Shown here: positions 1 through 7,195 of the stretch, in pieces | Layout: each line of letters opens with the position of its first letter | Numbering within the stretch: position 1 is the first letter of the stretch | Source: Bacillota bacterium | GTDB lineage: Bacteria; Bacillota; Clostridia; Christensenellales; Pumilibacteraceae | Direction: 5' to 3' | Length of the DNA stretch: 33,796 nt | Assembly: GCA_009783985.1 (NCBI GenBank) | Contig: WQVM01000011.1 | Coordinates: forward strand, 1-33,796 | Made by a program: the position numbers and the translations under genes | Notes under the pieces: model-generated | The model's database searches: none | The model's input: the letters and a program-made list of their open reading frames with translations, nothing else | Told to the model about the DNA's origin: nothing

Positions 1-147
1 AGGCAAAGGAACGGCTTGTATATAAGCGGGTGTTTGTGCTCCGCTTTTTTCTAACTTGAGGGTAAATCCGCCCTCGGTTATTTCCATTTTGTTAAGGTCT
101 GATTTTTCAAACAGTCCCATAACGGCTTTTATTACTCTTATGTCCAT
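1..147 (-). CDS. accB: Biotin carboxyl carrier protein of acetyl-CoA carboxylase, N-terminal part (partial)
   Basis: The ATG lies at 147 and the frame stays open to the window edge, giving 49 residues that begin MDIRVIKAVMGLFEKSDL. The pattern of an N-terminal helix rich in K/I/L, then 'ESDL-x-K-ME-I-x-EGGF-x-L-K-L-x-K', is typical of AccB N-termini. The biotinyl domain with its MKM motif would lie beyond the left edge, so biotin attachment cannot be checked. AccB carries the biotin that AccC carboxylates and that AccD/AccA use to make malonyl-CoA. It follows fabF in the same direction, as in the streptococcal fab operon, where fabZ-accC-accD-accA come next. The call rests on the N-terminus plus context. 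Confidence 0.8.
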   Translation of the reverse strand, partial: MDIRVIKAVMGLFEKSDLNKMEITEGGFTLKLEKSGAQTPAYIQAVPLP

Positions 148-160
148 AGTAAATCCTTTT

Positions 161-256
161 TATAATTATGAATTATAAATGATAAATTATAAATTGTTGT
201 CAACCTTAGTAAAAATATTTGCCCGCAATTTATAATTTATAATTCATAATTTATAT
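161..256. repeat. AT-word hairpin element between fabF and accB (copy 1 of the variable-arm family)
   Basis: The left arm is built from repeated words like ATAAATTAT and the right arm from TTTATAATTTATAA, and the two are largely complementary. The core contains TTGTCAACC and ends in GCCCGCAA. The right arm runs over the stop codon of fabF (251-253). The core-plus-right-arm junction resembles the CCGNCAT junction in the other copies at 2.3, 3.3, 6.0, 13.8, 15.4 and 21.5 kb. Confidence 0.75.
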
Positions 257-1474
257 TTTCCTAAATGCTAACACGCAGTTATGTCCGCCAAATCCGAAAG
301 TGCTTGACATTGCGAAGGTTACATTAGCTTTGCGTGCTTTATTCGGTATATAATCAAGGTCGCATTCGGGGTCTTTTTCGGCATAACCGGCTGTCGGAGG
401 AAGCACCCCCGTATGGAGAGCCATTACGGATACAATCGCCTCAACCGCACCCGCAGCACCCAGCATATGACCCGTCATTGACTTAGTACTGCTCATAGGT
501 ATTTTGTCCGCTCTATCACCAAAAGCCAGCCTAACTGCCGCCGTCTCTGTCTTATCATTAAACGGCGTGCTTGTCCCGTGCGCATTGATATACACGCTAT
601 CAGTATCCTTTAGTTCCGCCGCCGCAATTTTGAGTGCCCTTGCCGCACCGCTACCACCCGGCATAGGTGCTGTAACATGGTGAGCGTCGCAGGTATTGCC
701 GTACCCTACTATCTCGGCATAAATTCTTGCACCTCGTTTTTTGGCGTGCTCATAATCCTCAACAATCAATGCACCGCCACCCTCACCCATAACAAATCCG
801 TCCCGTCTTTTGTCAAAAGGAATCGACGCACACTTGGGGTCACTCCGCTGAGTAAGCGCCATCATATTTTGAAAACCCGCAAGAGCAAGTTTATTGATAG
901 CCGCCTCGCTACCGCCCGCAATAATCGCATCGGCTCTGCCTGCTTTAATCGCAAGATATGCCTCGCCGATACAGTTAGCACCCGTAGCACACGCTGTAAT
1001 AACCGCCATATTGACACCGCCCGCCTTGTACTTGATAGCAATCAGACCTGCGGCAATATTGATAATAGTCATCGGAATAAAGTTAGCAGACACTCTTGAC
1101 GGACCTCTTTCGGCTAGCTTGTTAGTCTCACCGACAAAGGTATTGATACCACCCTTACCACTACCAAAATACACTCCAAAACGGTCGGGGTCAACCTTGC
1201 CCTCAATTCCGCTGTCGGCAACCGCTTGAGCCGCAGATGCAAGCGCATATTGTGAGTACAAGTCAAGTTTTCTCGCCTCGTTAAAATCCATATACAAAGC
1301 AGGGTCAAAATCCTTAACTTCCGCCGCGATTTTGACCTTGCAATCTTCCGTGTCAAACTTGGTGATATTACCGATACCAACCTTACCCGCCGACAGACTT
1401 TTCCAAAAATCTGCGATATTATTGCCGACGGGCGTTACACAACCCATTCCTGTTATTACTACTCGTTGTGACAT
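251..1474 (-). CDS. fabF: 3-oxoacyl-[acyl-carrier-protein] synthase II
   Basis: This 407-aa protein has the length usual for FabF (about 410). It performs the decarboxylative Claisen condensation of malonyl-ACP with acyl-ACP that elongates fatty acids in the cytosol. The Cys-His-His triad is visible: Cys162 in TACATG, His299 in INAHGTSTP and His336 in TKSMTGHMLGAAG, with the conserved Lys331. The C-terminal FGFGGHN motif is present. The ATG is preceded by an AGAGAGGA ribosome binding site about 8 nt upstream. The gene sits between fabG and accB, all on the minus strand, in streptococcal-type order. The stop codon lies inside the arm of a hairpin repeat. FabF is preferred over FabB by overall sequence and context; the call is secure. 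Confidence 0.97.
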   Translation of the reverse strand: MSQRVVITGMGCVTPVGNNIADFWKSLSAGKVGIGNITKFDTEDCKVKIAAEVKDFDPALYMDFNEARKLDLYSQYALASAAQAVADSGIEGKVDPDRFGVYFGSGKGGINTFVGETNKLAERGPSRVSANFIPMTIINIAAGLIAIKYKAGGVNMAVITACATGANCIGEAYLAIKAGRADAIIAGGSEAAINKLALAGFQNMMALTQRSDPKCASIPFDKRRDGFVMGEGGGALIVEDYEHAKKRGARIYAEIVGYGNTCDAHHVTAPMPGGSGAARALKIAAAELKDTDSVYINAHGTSTPFNDKTETAAVRLAFGDRADKIPMSSTKSMTGHMLGAAGAVEAIVSVMALHTGVLPPTAGYAEKDPECDLDYIPNKARKANVTFAMSSTFGFGGHNCVLAFRKI

Positions 1475-1568
1475 ATGTTAATCCTCTCTTAAACGCAAAT
1501 AGTATTATATTGAATATTCAATATAACCTATTGCTACTATTGAATAGAACTCTTACCCCAGATTTCCC

Positions 1569-2330
1569 TTACACGCTCAGTCCGCCGTCTACTCTTATTA
1601 CCTGCGCCGTAATATAATCCGCGGCGGGAGATGCCAAATACCCCACAATATTAGCAATATCGGTTGGCACACCAAACCGGCCAAGCGGGATATGCCCTGC
1701 GACTTTGCTCTTAAGGTCATCTTTAAGAACTTGCGTCATAGCCGTGTCAATAAATCCGGGGGCAACCGCATTAACGGTGATTCCTCTTGACGCAACTTCC
1801 TTGGCAAGAGACTTAGTAAGCCCAATCATACCCGCCTTTGATGCCGAATAATTACCTTGACCCGGATTGCCGTCACAACCGGCGGTAGAACTTATATTAA
1901 TAATTTTGCCCGATTTATTCCTAATCATTCTGCCAACCGCATGGCGAGACATATTAAAAGCACCTTTAAGATTGATATCCAAAACCAAATCCCAATCGGA
2001 TTCTTTCATTTGCATAAGGAGCATATCACGGGTAATGCCTGCATTGTTGACAAGTATATCAATCGCCCCAAAGTCAGCGGCGATTTTGTCAGTAATCTCT
2101 TTGCACTTGTCAAAATCGCTGACATCGCACTCATAATATTGACAACGCCGCTTATGTTTGGCTACAGCCGCTACGGTTTCCTCAACCTCAGCCTTATCCC
2201 CGACATAAACCACGGCAATATCCGCACCTTGGCTCGCAAGTCGCTCACATATAGCCCGCCCGATTCCGCGCGAACCTCCTGTAACTACGGCAACCTTGCC
2301 GCTAAGGTCAAATGATTTTTTAAGTGTCAT
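1569..2330 (-). CDS. fabG: 3-oxoacyl-[acyl-carrier-protein] reductase
   Basis: This 253-aa classical short-chain dehydrogenase reduces 3-oxoacyl-ACP to 3-hydroxyacyl-ACP with NADPH. The Rossmann motif TGGSRGIG is at residues 17-24, NNAG at 95-98, and the catalytic tetrad is Asn120, Ser148, Tyr161 and Lys165 (YSASKAG). The C-terminus reads RVDGGLSV, close to the usual FabG ending 'DGGMVM'. The AAAGGAA ribosome binding site stands a few bases before the ATG. It lies between fabD and fabF in the same direction; gaps of about 85-95 nt on each side include one hairpin element upstream. Other SDR reductases look similar, but the operon context settles the assignment. Confidence 0.96.
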   Translation of the reverse strand: MTLKKSFDLSGKVAVVTGGSRGIGRAICERLASQGADIAVVYVGDKAEVEETVAAVAKHKRRCQYYECDVSDFDKCKEITDKIAADFGAIDILVNNAGITRDMLLMQMKESDWDLVLDINLKGAFNMSRHAVGRMIRNKSGKIINISSTAGCDGNPGQGNYSASKAGMIGLTKSLAKEVASRGITVNAVAPGFIDTAMTQVLKDDLKSKVAGHIPLGRFGVPTDIANIVGYLASPAADYITAQVIRVDGGLSV

Positions 2331-2340
2331 ATTGTTTCCT

Positions 2341-2430
2341 TTATAATTATAAGTTATAAATTATAAGTTGTTGGCTAGTAATTAAATAAGATACTACTTG
2401 TCCGTCATTTATATTTTATAATTTATAATT
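2341..2430. repeat. AT-word hairpin element between fabD and fabG (variable-arm family)
   Basis: The left arm (ATAAGTTATAAATTATAAG) and right arm (TTTATATTTTATAATTTATA) are self-complementary AT words. The core begins GTTGGCTAGTAATTAAATA and ends CTTGTCCGTCAT. The core is nearly identical to the copy at 3321-3418. The right arm encodes the last residues and stop codon of fabD (stop at 2416-2418). Confidence 0.85.
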
Positions 2431-3291
2431 ATCAACTACCTTCGCTTCGGGTATAATTTTAGTCAGTAGTCCTGTTAGTACATTTCCCGCACCGCATTCG
2501 ACCCATTCGGTTGCACCGTCTTTTGCCATATTAAGGATTGTGTCAACCCAGCGTACAGGAGAGTTGATTTGTTTGCTTATATTGTCCGCATAAGGAGCAG
2601 CATATGGGGTAGCCGTCATATTGCCGTATATAGGCAAGCACGGAGCGTTTATATTAACCCCTTTTAGATATTCCGCCATTTTGCTTGCGGCATCCGTCAT
2701 ATACGGACTATGGAAAGCTCCCGCAACAGCAAGTTTTATAGCTCTTGCACCCTTAGCTTTGAGTGCATCAATTGCGGCGTCTAAATCATTCTTACCCGAT
2801 ATGACTGTTTGGGTAGGAGCGTTATAATTGACACAAGTTACATCACTAAATTCTTTGATTGTTTCTTCAATCGCTTTAGCGTCTAATCCAATTATCGCCG
2901 CCATACTGCCGCTGTTTTTGACGCAACATTCTTCCATAAACTCGGCTCGTTTTATAACTAAGTCAAAAGCGTCTTGGTCTTTTAACATTCCAGAAGCGGC
3001 AAGTGCAGGTATCTCACCCAAACTAAATCCTGCCACCATATCGGCTTTTATACTTTTTTCTTCTAATGCCCTGTATGCCGCAAGTCCCACACAAAAAAGT
3101 GCAGGTTGTGCATTGATAGTTTTGGTAAGCTCGTCCTTCGGACCTTCAAAACACAACTCTGTTATTCCTTTGCGTTTTTTCTCCGCCATATCAAAAATTT
3201 TACGCGCCGCCGCAGACGACTCGTATAAATCCTTGCCCATACCGGGGAATTGTGCCCCCTGCCCCGAAAATAATACTGCTAGTTTGCTCAT
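2416..3291 (-). CDS. fabD: Malonyl-CoA:ACP transacylase
   Basis: This 291-aa protein transfers malonyl groups from CoA to ACP, supplying the extender unit. Visible landmarks are GQGAQFPGMG near the N-terminus, the nucleophile Ser90 in GFSLGE, Arg115 that would bind the malonyl carboxylate, and catalytic His194 in GAFHSPYM. The nucleophile elbow normally reads GHSLGE; here His is replaced by Phe, which is unusual but keeps the catalytic serine and oxyanion context. The start is the ATG at 3291. No clear ribosome binding site is seen (AAAGAAAG lies about 15 nt upstream). The C-terminal NYKL and stop are encoded by the arm of a hairpin repeat. Order fabK-fabD-fabG matches the streptococcal operon. 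Confidence 0.95.
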   Translation of the reverse strand: MSKLAVLFSGQGAQFPGMGKDLYESSAAARKIFDMAEKKRKGITELCFEGPKDELTKTINAQPALFCVGLAAYRALEEKSIKADMVAGFSLGEIPALAASGMLKDQDAFDLVIKRAEFMEECCVKNSGSMAAIIGLDAKAIEETIKEFSDVTCVNYNAPTQTVISGKNDLDAAIDALKAKGARAIKLAVAGAFHSPYMTDAASKMAEYLKGVNINAPCLPIYGNMTATPYAAPYADNISKQINSPVRWVDTILNMAKDGATEWVECGAGNVLTGLLTKIIPEAKVVDNYKL

Positions 3292-3320
3292 TTTATAATC
3301 TATAGCTTTCTTTAATAGAG

Positions 3321-3418
3321 ATTATAAATTATAAATTATAAATTATAAGTTGTTGGCTAGTAATTAAATAAGATAATACCTGTCCGTCATTTATAATTTA
3401 TAACTTATAATTTATAAT
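3321..3418. repeat. AT-word hairpin element between fabK and fabD (variable-arm family)
   Basis: Arms are repeats of ATAAATTAT on the left and TTTATAATTTATAACTTAT on the right. The core GTTGGCTAGTAATTAAATA ... CCTGTCCGTCAT is nearly the same as in the copy at 2341-2430. The right arm encodes the last residues (NYKL) and stop codon of fabK. The two copies flank fabD, so recombination between them could delete or duplicate that gene. Confidence 0.85.
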
Positions 3419-4336
3419 CGCCTGCTCTGCCCCGTCCATTATATCCTTAATAATCTCCGCCGCTGTTTGTTCGGCTTTAACCATAGCGGCAACTTGCCCC
3501 GCCATAAAACATCCGTTTTCTTCATCTCCGTCAACCGCCGCAAGACGCAAACAGCCTCCGAATTTTTTCTCAAGCTCCTCGTTGCTGACAGTATTGTCAT
3601 ACTCAAACTCAAACATTTTTCGGCTAAAAGGAGATTTGATACTTCTTACAGGGTGACCAAGCCTTTTTCCTGTAATAATACTGTCAATATCTCTTGCCAT
3701 AAGCACTCGTTTTTTGTAGTTTTCGTGTATACCACATTCTTTAGCGACCAAAAATCTTGTACCGATTTGCAAACCTTGTGCGCCCATAACAAAAGTCGCC
3801 GCCGCTTGCCGTCCGTCCGCAATTCCGCCCGCCGCCACTACAGGAATATCCACACAGTCAACAACTTGTGGCAAAAGTGCCATAGTGCTAAGCTCACCCA
3901 CATGACCGCCCGCTTCCGAACCCTCGGCGATGACCGCCGTTGCTCCGCTTTTTGCCATCATTCTTGCGTGTGCCGTTGATGCCACCACAGGCAAAACCTT
4001 AATCCCTGCGGCTATCCAATCTTTCATATATATTGCGGGATTACCTGCGCCTGTAGTTATTACGGGGACTTTTTCTTCTATTACAACTTGTGCCGCCTCT
4101 TTAGCATAGGGCGACATAAGCATAATATTGACCCCGTATGGTTTTTTGGTCAATTTTTTGATTGCCTTAATCTCAGCACGCAATTGCTCGCCGTTAGAAT
4201 TCATGGCGGCGATAAGCCCAAGCCCCCCCGCATTACTGACAGCGGCGGCAAGTTTTGCGTCGGCAATCCACGCCATACCCCCTTGTATTATGGGGTATTT
4301 GATTTTGAGAAGAGAACAAAGTTTTGTTGGAATCAC
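3398..4336 (-). CDS. fabK: Enoyl-[acyl-carrier-protein] reductase II, FMN-dependent
   Basis: This 312-aa TIM-barrel flavoprotein catalyses the last step of each elongation cycle, reducing trans-2-enoyl-ACP with NAD(P)H and FMN. It belongs to the FabK / nitronate monooxygenase family: PIIQGGMAWIAD near residue 15, the EAGGHVG motif with catalytic His145, VVAAGGIADGRQ phosphate-binding loop near 167-178, and GTRF near 192. Position between acpP and fabD makes FabK rather than nitronate monooxygenase the right call. No fabI is seen in the window; organisms relying on FabK are insensitive to FabI-specific inhibitors such as triclosan (family knowledge). The start is a GTG at 4336 preceded by AAGGAG at an 8-nt spacing. 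Confidence 0.95.
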   Translation of the reverse strand: MIPTKLCSLLKIKYPIIQGGMAWIADAKLAAAVSNAGGLGLIAAMNSNGEQLRAEIKAIKKLTKKPYGVNIMLMSPYAKEAAQVVIEEKVPVITTGAGNPAIYMKDWIAAGIKVLPVVASTAHARMMAKSGATAVIAEGSEAGGHVGELSTMALLPQVVDCVDIPVVAAGGIADGRQAAATFVMGAQGLQIGTRFLVAKECGIHENYKKRVLMARDIDSIITGKRLGHPVRSIKSPFSRKMFEFEYDNTVSNEELEKKFGGCLRLAAVDGDEENGCFMAGQVAAMVKAEQTAAEIIKDIMDGAEQAIINYKL

Positions 4337-4350
4337 GGAGCAACTCCTTG

Positions 4351-4427
4351 CTAACGAATAACGAAAGGCAAGAAAATTTTTTTCTAAGTCAACCGTTATT
4401 CATTATTCGTTATTAGCTATTCGTTAA
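4351..4427. repeat. Hairpin element with CGAATAACG-type arms between acpP and fabK
   Basis: The left arm (CTAACGAATAACG) pairs with the right arm (words CGTTATTCATTATTCGTTA and GCTATTCGTTA). The core contains CTAAGTCAACCG. The architecture matches the AT-word hairpins nearby, but the arm words are completely different. Confidence 0.75.
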
Positions 4428-4433
4428 GTTTCT

Positions 4434-4664
4434 TTATTTCTTGCTATCAATAAAAGCCGTCAAGTCCCCTACTGTCTTAATAGTAGTCGGGTCCATAGAG
4501 TCTGTATCAATGCCAAATTCGTCACCGATTTGCATAATCATATCGACCATATCAAGCGAATCAAGTTTTAAGTCATCGACAAAAGTAGTCTTGTCGGTAA
4601 TGCTGCTTTCGGCAACGCCTCTGCTGTCCGCTAATAATTTTGCGAGTTTTTGTTGTGTAGCCAT
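4434..4664 (-). CDS. acpP: Acyl carrier protein
   Basis: This 76-aa acidic protein carries growing acyl chains on a 4'-phosphopantetheine attached to Ser36 in the DSLD motif (LKLDSLDMVDMIM). Length and the downstream helix (DEFGIDTDSMDPTTIKTVGDL) are those of a classical ACP. The ribosome binding site AAAGGAG lies about 7 nt before the ATG. It is preceded by a leader of about 180 nt that contains a GC-rich hairpin and starts from a promoter overlapping a FabT-like palindrome, so acpP-fabK-fabD-fabG-fabF-accB may be transcribed separately from fabH. The call is secure. Confidence 0.97.
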   Translation of the reverse strand: MATQQKLAKLLADSRGVAESSITDKTTFVDDLKLDSLDMVDMIMQIGDEFGIDTDSMDPTTIKTVGDLTAFIDSKK

Positions 4665-4736
4665 TTTTTTATCTCCTTTAATACGGACTATGCCGCGTGT
4701 TAAACTTTTTTAAGGGACTGGAATAACAGAGTTGCT

Positions 4737-4814
4737 AGTTGTAGGGGCGGGCGTCCCCGACCGCCTAATAACAATTACTATTCAGGCGGTCGAGGACGCC
4801 CGCCCCTACAACTT
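4737..4814. repeat. GC-rich inverted repeat (GTAGGGGCGGGCG family) in the acpP leader
   Basis: Two arms of about 28 nt, AGTTGTAGGGGCGGGCGTCC... at 4737-4766 and its complement ...GGACGCCCGCCCCTACAA at 4784-4814, have about one mismatch and a 17-nt AT-rich loop (AATAACAATTACTATTC). The same family recurs at 10.7-11.15 kb, 27.7 kb and 28.9 kb. Here it would form a strong hairpin in the 5' leader of the acpP transcript. No U-run follows it, so it is not a simple terminator. Confidence 0.9.
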
Positions 4815-4847
4815 GACAACCATATTGCAAGCTATTCTCGTATTTAT

Positions 4848-4882
4848 ATAATACCATATAATAGTTTGAATGTCAAACTATT
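4848..4882 (-). promoter_or_regulatory. Promoter for acpP-fabK-fabD-fabG-fabF-accB overlapped by a FabT-like palindrome
   Basis: On the minus strand TTGACA (4876-4871), a 17-nt spacer and TATTAT (4853-4848) form a near-consensus sigma-A promoter. The 23-nt perfect palindrome AATAGTTTGA-N3-TCAAACTATT (4860-4882) covers the -35 box. TTTGA-N3-TCAAA matches the general form of FabT (MarR family) operators, which control fab operons of streptococci and lactococci, so acyl-ACP-dependent repression is a reasonable inference. No fabT gene is in the window. Confidence 0.75.
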
Positions 4883-4901
4883 CTTCACCTGTTTCCAAAA
4901 T

Positions 4902-5867
4902 TTACCATTCTATTATCGCCGCACCGCCGCTCATTCCGGCTCCGAACGCCGCAATTAACAGCTTGTCCCCTTTTTTGAATGTTCCGTTACGGCTGTGGGT
5001 ATCAAGCATAATAGGAATACACGCACTCGAAGTATTGCCGAATTCCGATATATTCTCCAAAATTCTTTCTTTTGGAATCCCTAACTTAATCCGTGCGGTT
5101 TCGATAATCCGCATATTAGCTTGATGCGGCAAAAAGTAATCAATATCCGAAGCCTTTAGTTTGGCACACTTTAGCACATCCTCAATACTGTCTACCAAAC
5201 ATCCCACCGCAAACTTATATACTTCGGGTCCGTTCATCTCAAGCCGCTGTGTATCACATCTATTGACATTATGGCTGTCATCATACGGAAAGTTACCCGT
5301 GCGGCGAGTTATCCTAAGGATGCTGTCATCACCTTTTGTTACAAGACGGCTAGCCAAAAGATTACCGCCTTCTTCCAGTACAACTGCGCCGGCTCCGTCC
5401 CCAAATAATATACAAGTCGCCCTATCTGTATAGTCGGCGATATTGCTAAGCTGCTCGGAACTAACAAGCAATACCCGCTTAGCAAGTTTTGCCTTGATAT
5501 ACGCCGAAGCGGTTTCTAATCCGTACACAAACCCCGTGCAAGCGGCATTGAGGTCAAAAGCAGGACAAGTAGCACCGATTTCCTTTTGAATCATTGCCGA
5601 CAAGTGAGGCGAAATCATATCACCTAGTACAGTCGTGCAAATAATAAGGTCAAGTGTGTCAGCTTTGATTTTAGCCGAAGCTAATGCCGCTTTTGCCGCC
5701 ACAGCAGACAGACTAAGAAGTGTCTCATCTGTGATAATTCGGCGTGTTTTAATCCCTGTACGGGTTGTAATCCACTCGTCGCTTGTGTCGACCATCTCCG
5801 ATAGTCGCTTATTATCTAAAACAAAACGGGGCAAAGCTCCGCCTGTCCCGATTATCTTGAGAGCCAT
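4902..5867 (-). CDS. fabH: 3-oxoacyl-[acyl-carrier-protein] synthase III
   Basis: This 321-aa protein condenses acetyl-CoA (or a branched starter) with malonyl-ACP to initiate fatty acid synthesis. The Cys-His-Asn triad is Cys110 (AACTGFVYG), His248 (PHQANMRI) and Asn278 (EFGNTSSA). N-terminal TSDEWITTRTGI is the usual FabH signature. The length matches the family (about 320). It is the first gene of the fab cluster and is followed by a promoter-containing gap of about 240 nt before acpP. No ribosome binding site is present; instead a -10 box (TAATAT) ends 6 nt before the ATG, implying a leaderless mRNA. The call is secure. Confidence 0.96.
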   Translation of the reverse strand: MALKIIGTGGALPRFVLDNKRLSEMVDTSDEWITTRTGIKTRRIITDETLLSLSAVAAKAALASAKIKADTLDLIICTTVLGDMISPHLSAMIQKEIGATCPAFDLNAACTGFVYGLETASAYIKAKLAKRVLLVSSEQLSNIADYTDRATCILFGDGAGAVVLEEGGNLLASRLVTKGDDSILRITRRTGNFPYDDSHNVNRCDTQRLEMNGPEVYKFAVGCLVDSIEDVLKCAKLKASDIDYFLPHQANMRIIETARIKLGIPKERILENISEFGNTSSACIPIMLDTHSRNGTFKKGDKLLIAAFGAGMSGGAAIIEW

Positions 5868-5873
5868 ATAATT

Positions 5874-5903
5874 ATATTACCATATAAACCACACCCTAGT
5901 CAA
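5874..5903 (-). promoter_or_regulatory. fabH promoter, leaderless configuration
   Basis: On the minus strand TTGACT (5903-5898), an 18-nt spacer and TAATAT (5879-5874) are followed by exactly 6 nt (AATTAT) and the fabH ATG. Transcription starting about 7 nt after the -10 box would begin at the A of the start codon. The -35 is part of TTTGACTAG, half of a FabT-like site, but no full palindrome is seen. Confidence 0.65.
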
Positions 5904-5939
5904 ATAAATGTGGCTTTGATTTTTGAAAAATACGCAAAA

Positions 5940-5962
5940 ATGCTCGAAGTTGAGCAAAGATG
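5940..5962 (-). terminator. Possible weak intrinsic terminator downstream of the esterase gene
   Basis: On the minus strand TGCTC-N6-GAGCA followed by TTTTTG forms a short stem with a U-run. It lies after the esterase stop and hairpin element and before the fabH promoter. The stem is only 5 bp, so the call is tentative. Confidence 0.35.
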
Positions 5963-5991
5963 TGCGATTTTGTGCAAAGTTAATGTAAAAG

Positions 5992-6090
5992 GCATAATGC
6001 ATAACGCATAATGTCGGGCGAGAAAGCAATCTAGTACATTATCAATCAAAACACTCGTCAACCATTATGCATTTTGCGTTTTGCATTATT
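5992..6090. repeat. Hairpin element with CATAATGCAT arms (variable-arm family, inverted orientation)
   Basis: The arms are built from CATAATGCATAACGCATAATG and TTATGCATTTTGCGTTTTGC words. Read on the minus strand the core is TTGACGAGTGTTTTGATTG...CTAGATTGCTTT...CCCGACAT, clearly homologous to the core of the copy at 21477-21624. It separates the esterase from fabH. Confidence 0.85.
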
Positions 6091-6093
6091 TTA

Positions 6094-6870
6094 TCATTGG
6101 TTTTTTATCCATTTGACCGCAAGTCCGAACCAACTCGCCACATGAGGGTTTTTCATATCGGGGTTGTCCTCTGCGGTTTCCGGCGTTGCAAGACTCAATC
6201 CGTGCTCGCCTTTGGGATAAATATGTGCTTCGAAAGGCACATTTTTTTGTCTGAGTGCAGTGATAAGCAACAAAGCGTTTTCTACCGGCACAACCTTGTC
6301 GTCCACTGTATGCCAAACAAATACAGGGGGGCAATTATAAGTAACACTTTTTTCTAAGGATACTGCTTCTAATTTACCAAAATCACCGCCTAGCAGATTA
6401 TCAAAAGTGCCTCTATGTCCGTATGCGCCGGCAGAAATAACAGGATAGCAAAGAACAACCGAATTAGGACAGTAGTCCGCCGCACTACATTGCATATAAT
6501 CATGCAGATAATCCTGCTGCCATTGGGTCGCCAAAGTCGCCGCCAAATGACCGCCCGCACTGAACCCCATAACCGTAATTTTTTTGGGATTAATATTATA
6601 TGCCGCCGAGTTGTCACGCAAATGCTTAACCGCCGAAGCAAGTTGATGAATCTGCGTAGGATAGCGAGCAGGCGCAATTGAGTAATCCAGTACAAAAGCG
6701 GATATGCCTTTGTTAACCAGCTCCTCAGCCACAGGCGCTCCCTCACGAGGACTGACAAATCCATATCCGCCGCCGGGGCAAATGACTACCGCACGCACAG
6801 GTTTTGAGCTAGCCGGAGCAAGGTATGCCGTAAGCGTAGCACCGTCTTTTAGTCTTACTTGTTTTTCCAT
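6094..6870 (-). CDS. Alpha/beta-hydrolase, acetyl-esterase/xylan-esterase-like
   Basis: This is a predicted cytosolic serine esterase of 258 aa with no signal peptide. The family removes acetyl or other acyl groups, often from plant polysaccharide fragments. Seen in the sequence: oxyanion loop CPGGGYGFVSPRE near residue 31, nucleophile Ser104 in GFSAGGHLA, probable acid Asp in HTVDDKVVP near 190, and His223 in KGEHGLSL. I chose the ATG at 6870 because TAGGAGGA lies 13 nt before it; another ATG at 6882 sits too close to that site. The gene stands alone with its own promoter (TTGACA-17-TATAAT) about 100 nt upstream. The substrate cannot be told; fit to acetylated xylo-oligosaccharides is an inference. 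Confidence 0.85.
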   Translation of the reverse strand: MEKQVRLKDGATLTAYLAPASSKPVRAVVICPGGGYGFVSPREGAPVAEELVNKGISAFVLDYSIAPARYPTQIHQLASAVKHLRDNSAAYNINPKKITVMGFSAGGHLAATLATQWQQDYLHDYMQCSAADYCPNSVVLCYPVISAGAYGHRGTFDNLLGGDFGKLEAVSLEKSVTYNCPPVFVWHTVDDKVVPVENALLLITALRQKNVPFEAHIYPKGEHGLSLATPETAEDNPDMKNPHVASWFGLAVKWIKNQ

Positions 6871-6968
6871 AATTATATGCATTCCTCCTAAGGCAACGCT
6901 ACAAATAGACTTTAGCTGTGCCTCCAATCAACTTAAATTCTCCTAAGAATTCTTCGAGTATATACCTA

Positions 6969-6997
6969 ATTATACCAAACAAATCTAATCTTGTCAA
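6969..6997 (-). promoter_or_regulatory. Esterase promoter
   Basis: On the minus strand TTGACA (6997-6992), 17 nt, and TATAAT (6974-6969) are both perfect consensus boxes. The expected start is near 6962, giving a leader of about 90 nt before the ATG at 6870. The rest of the gap up to 7195 holds no gene I can support. Confidence 0.8.
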
Positions 6998-7132
6998 CTA
7001 TCTTATACATTACTCCCAAAGTTAAACGCCAAGCATTTGTCAATATATAGCAATAACAAGCCCTCAACCCGCCTAAATCAACCAGTTTACTTCAAGATCA
7101 CTCAGTATGTACAAGATTCCTGCTTGTTAGGA

Positions 7133-7175
7133 CAAATGGGACCCGTTGTATTTGTGACACCCCTGCCCCCATTTG
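7133..7175. repeat. Small inverted repeat CAAATGGG ... CCCATTTG left of the SRPBCC gene
   Basis: CAAATGGG at 7133-7140 is mirrored by CCCATTTG at 7168-7175. A further CAAATGGG followed by CAAAATGGGG is found at 7724-7740, just upstream of the SRPBCC gene, so the gene is bracketed by related inverted motifs. No transposase is seen; it could be a remnant of a small mobile cassette. Confidence 0.4.
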
Positions 7176-7195
7176 TTAATAGTTTATCATTCCTA

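Noticed and set aside
677-1229. Plus-strand reading frames opposite fabF (about 140 and 111 aa)
   Set aside because: They are antisense shadows of a well-supported fabF with intact catalytic motifs and no ribosome binding sites.
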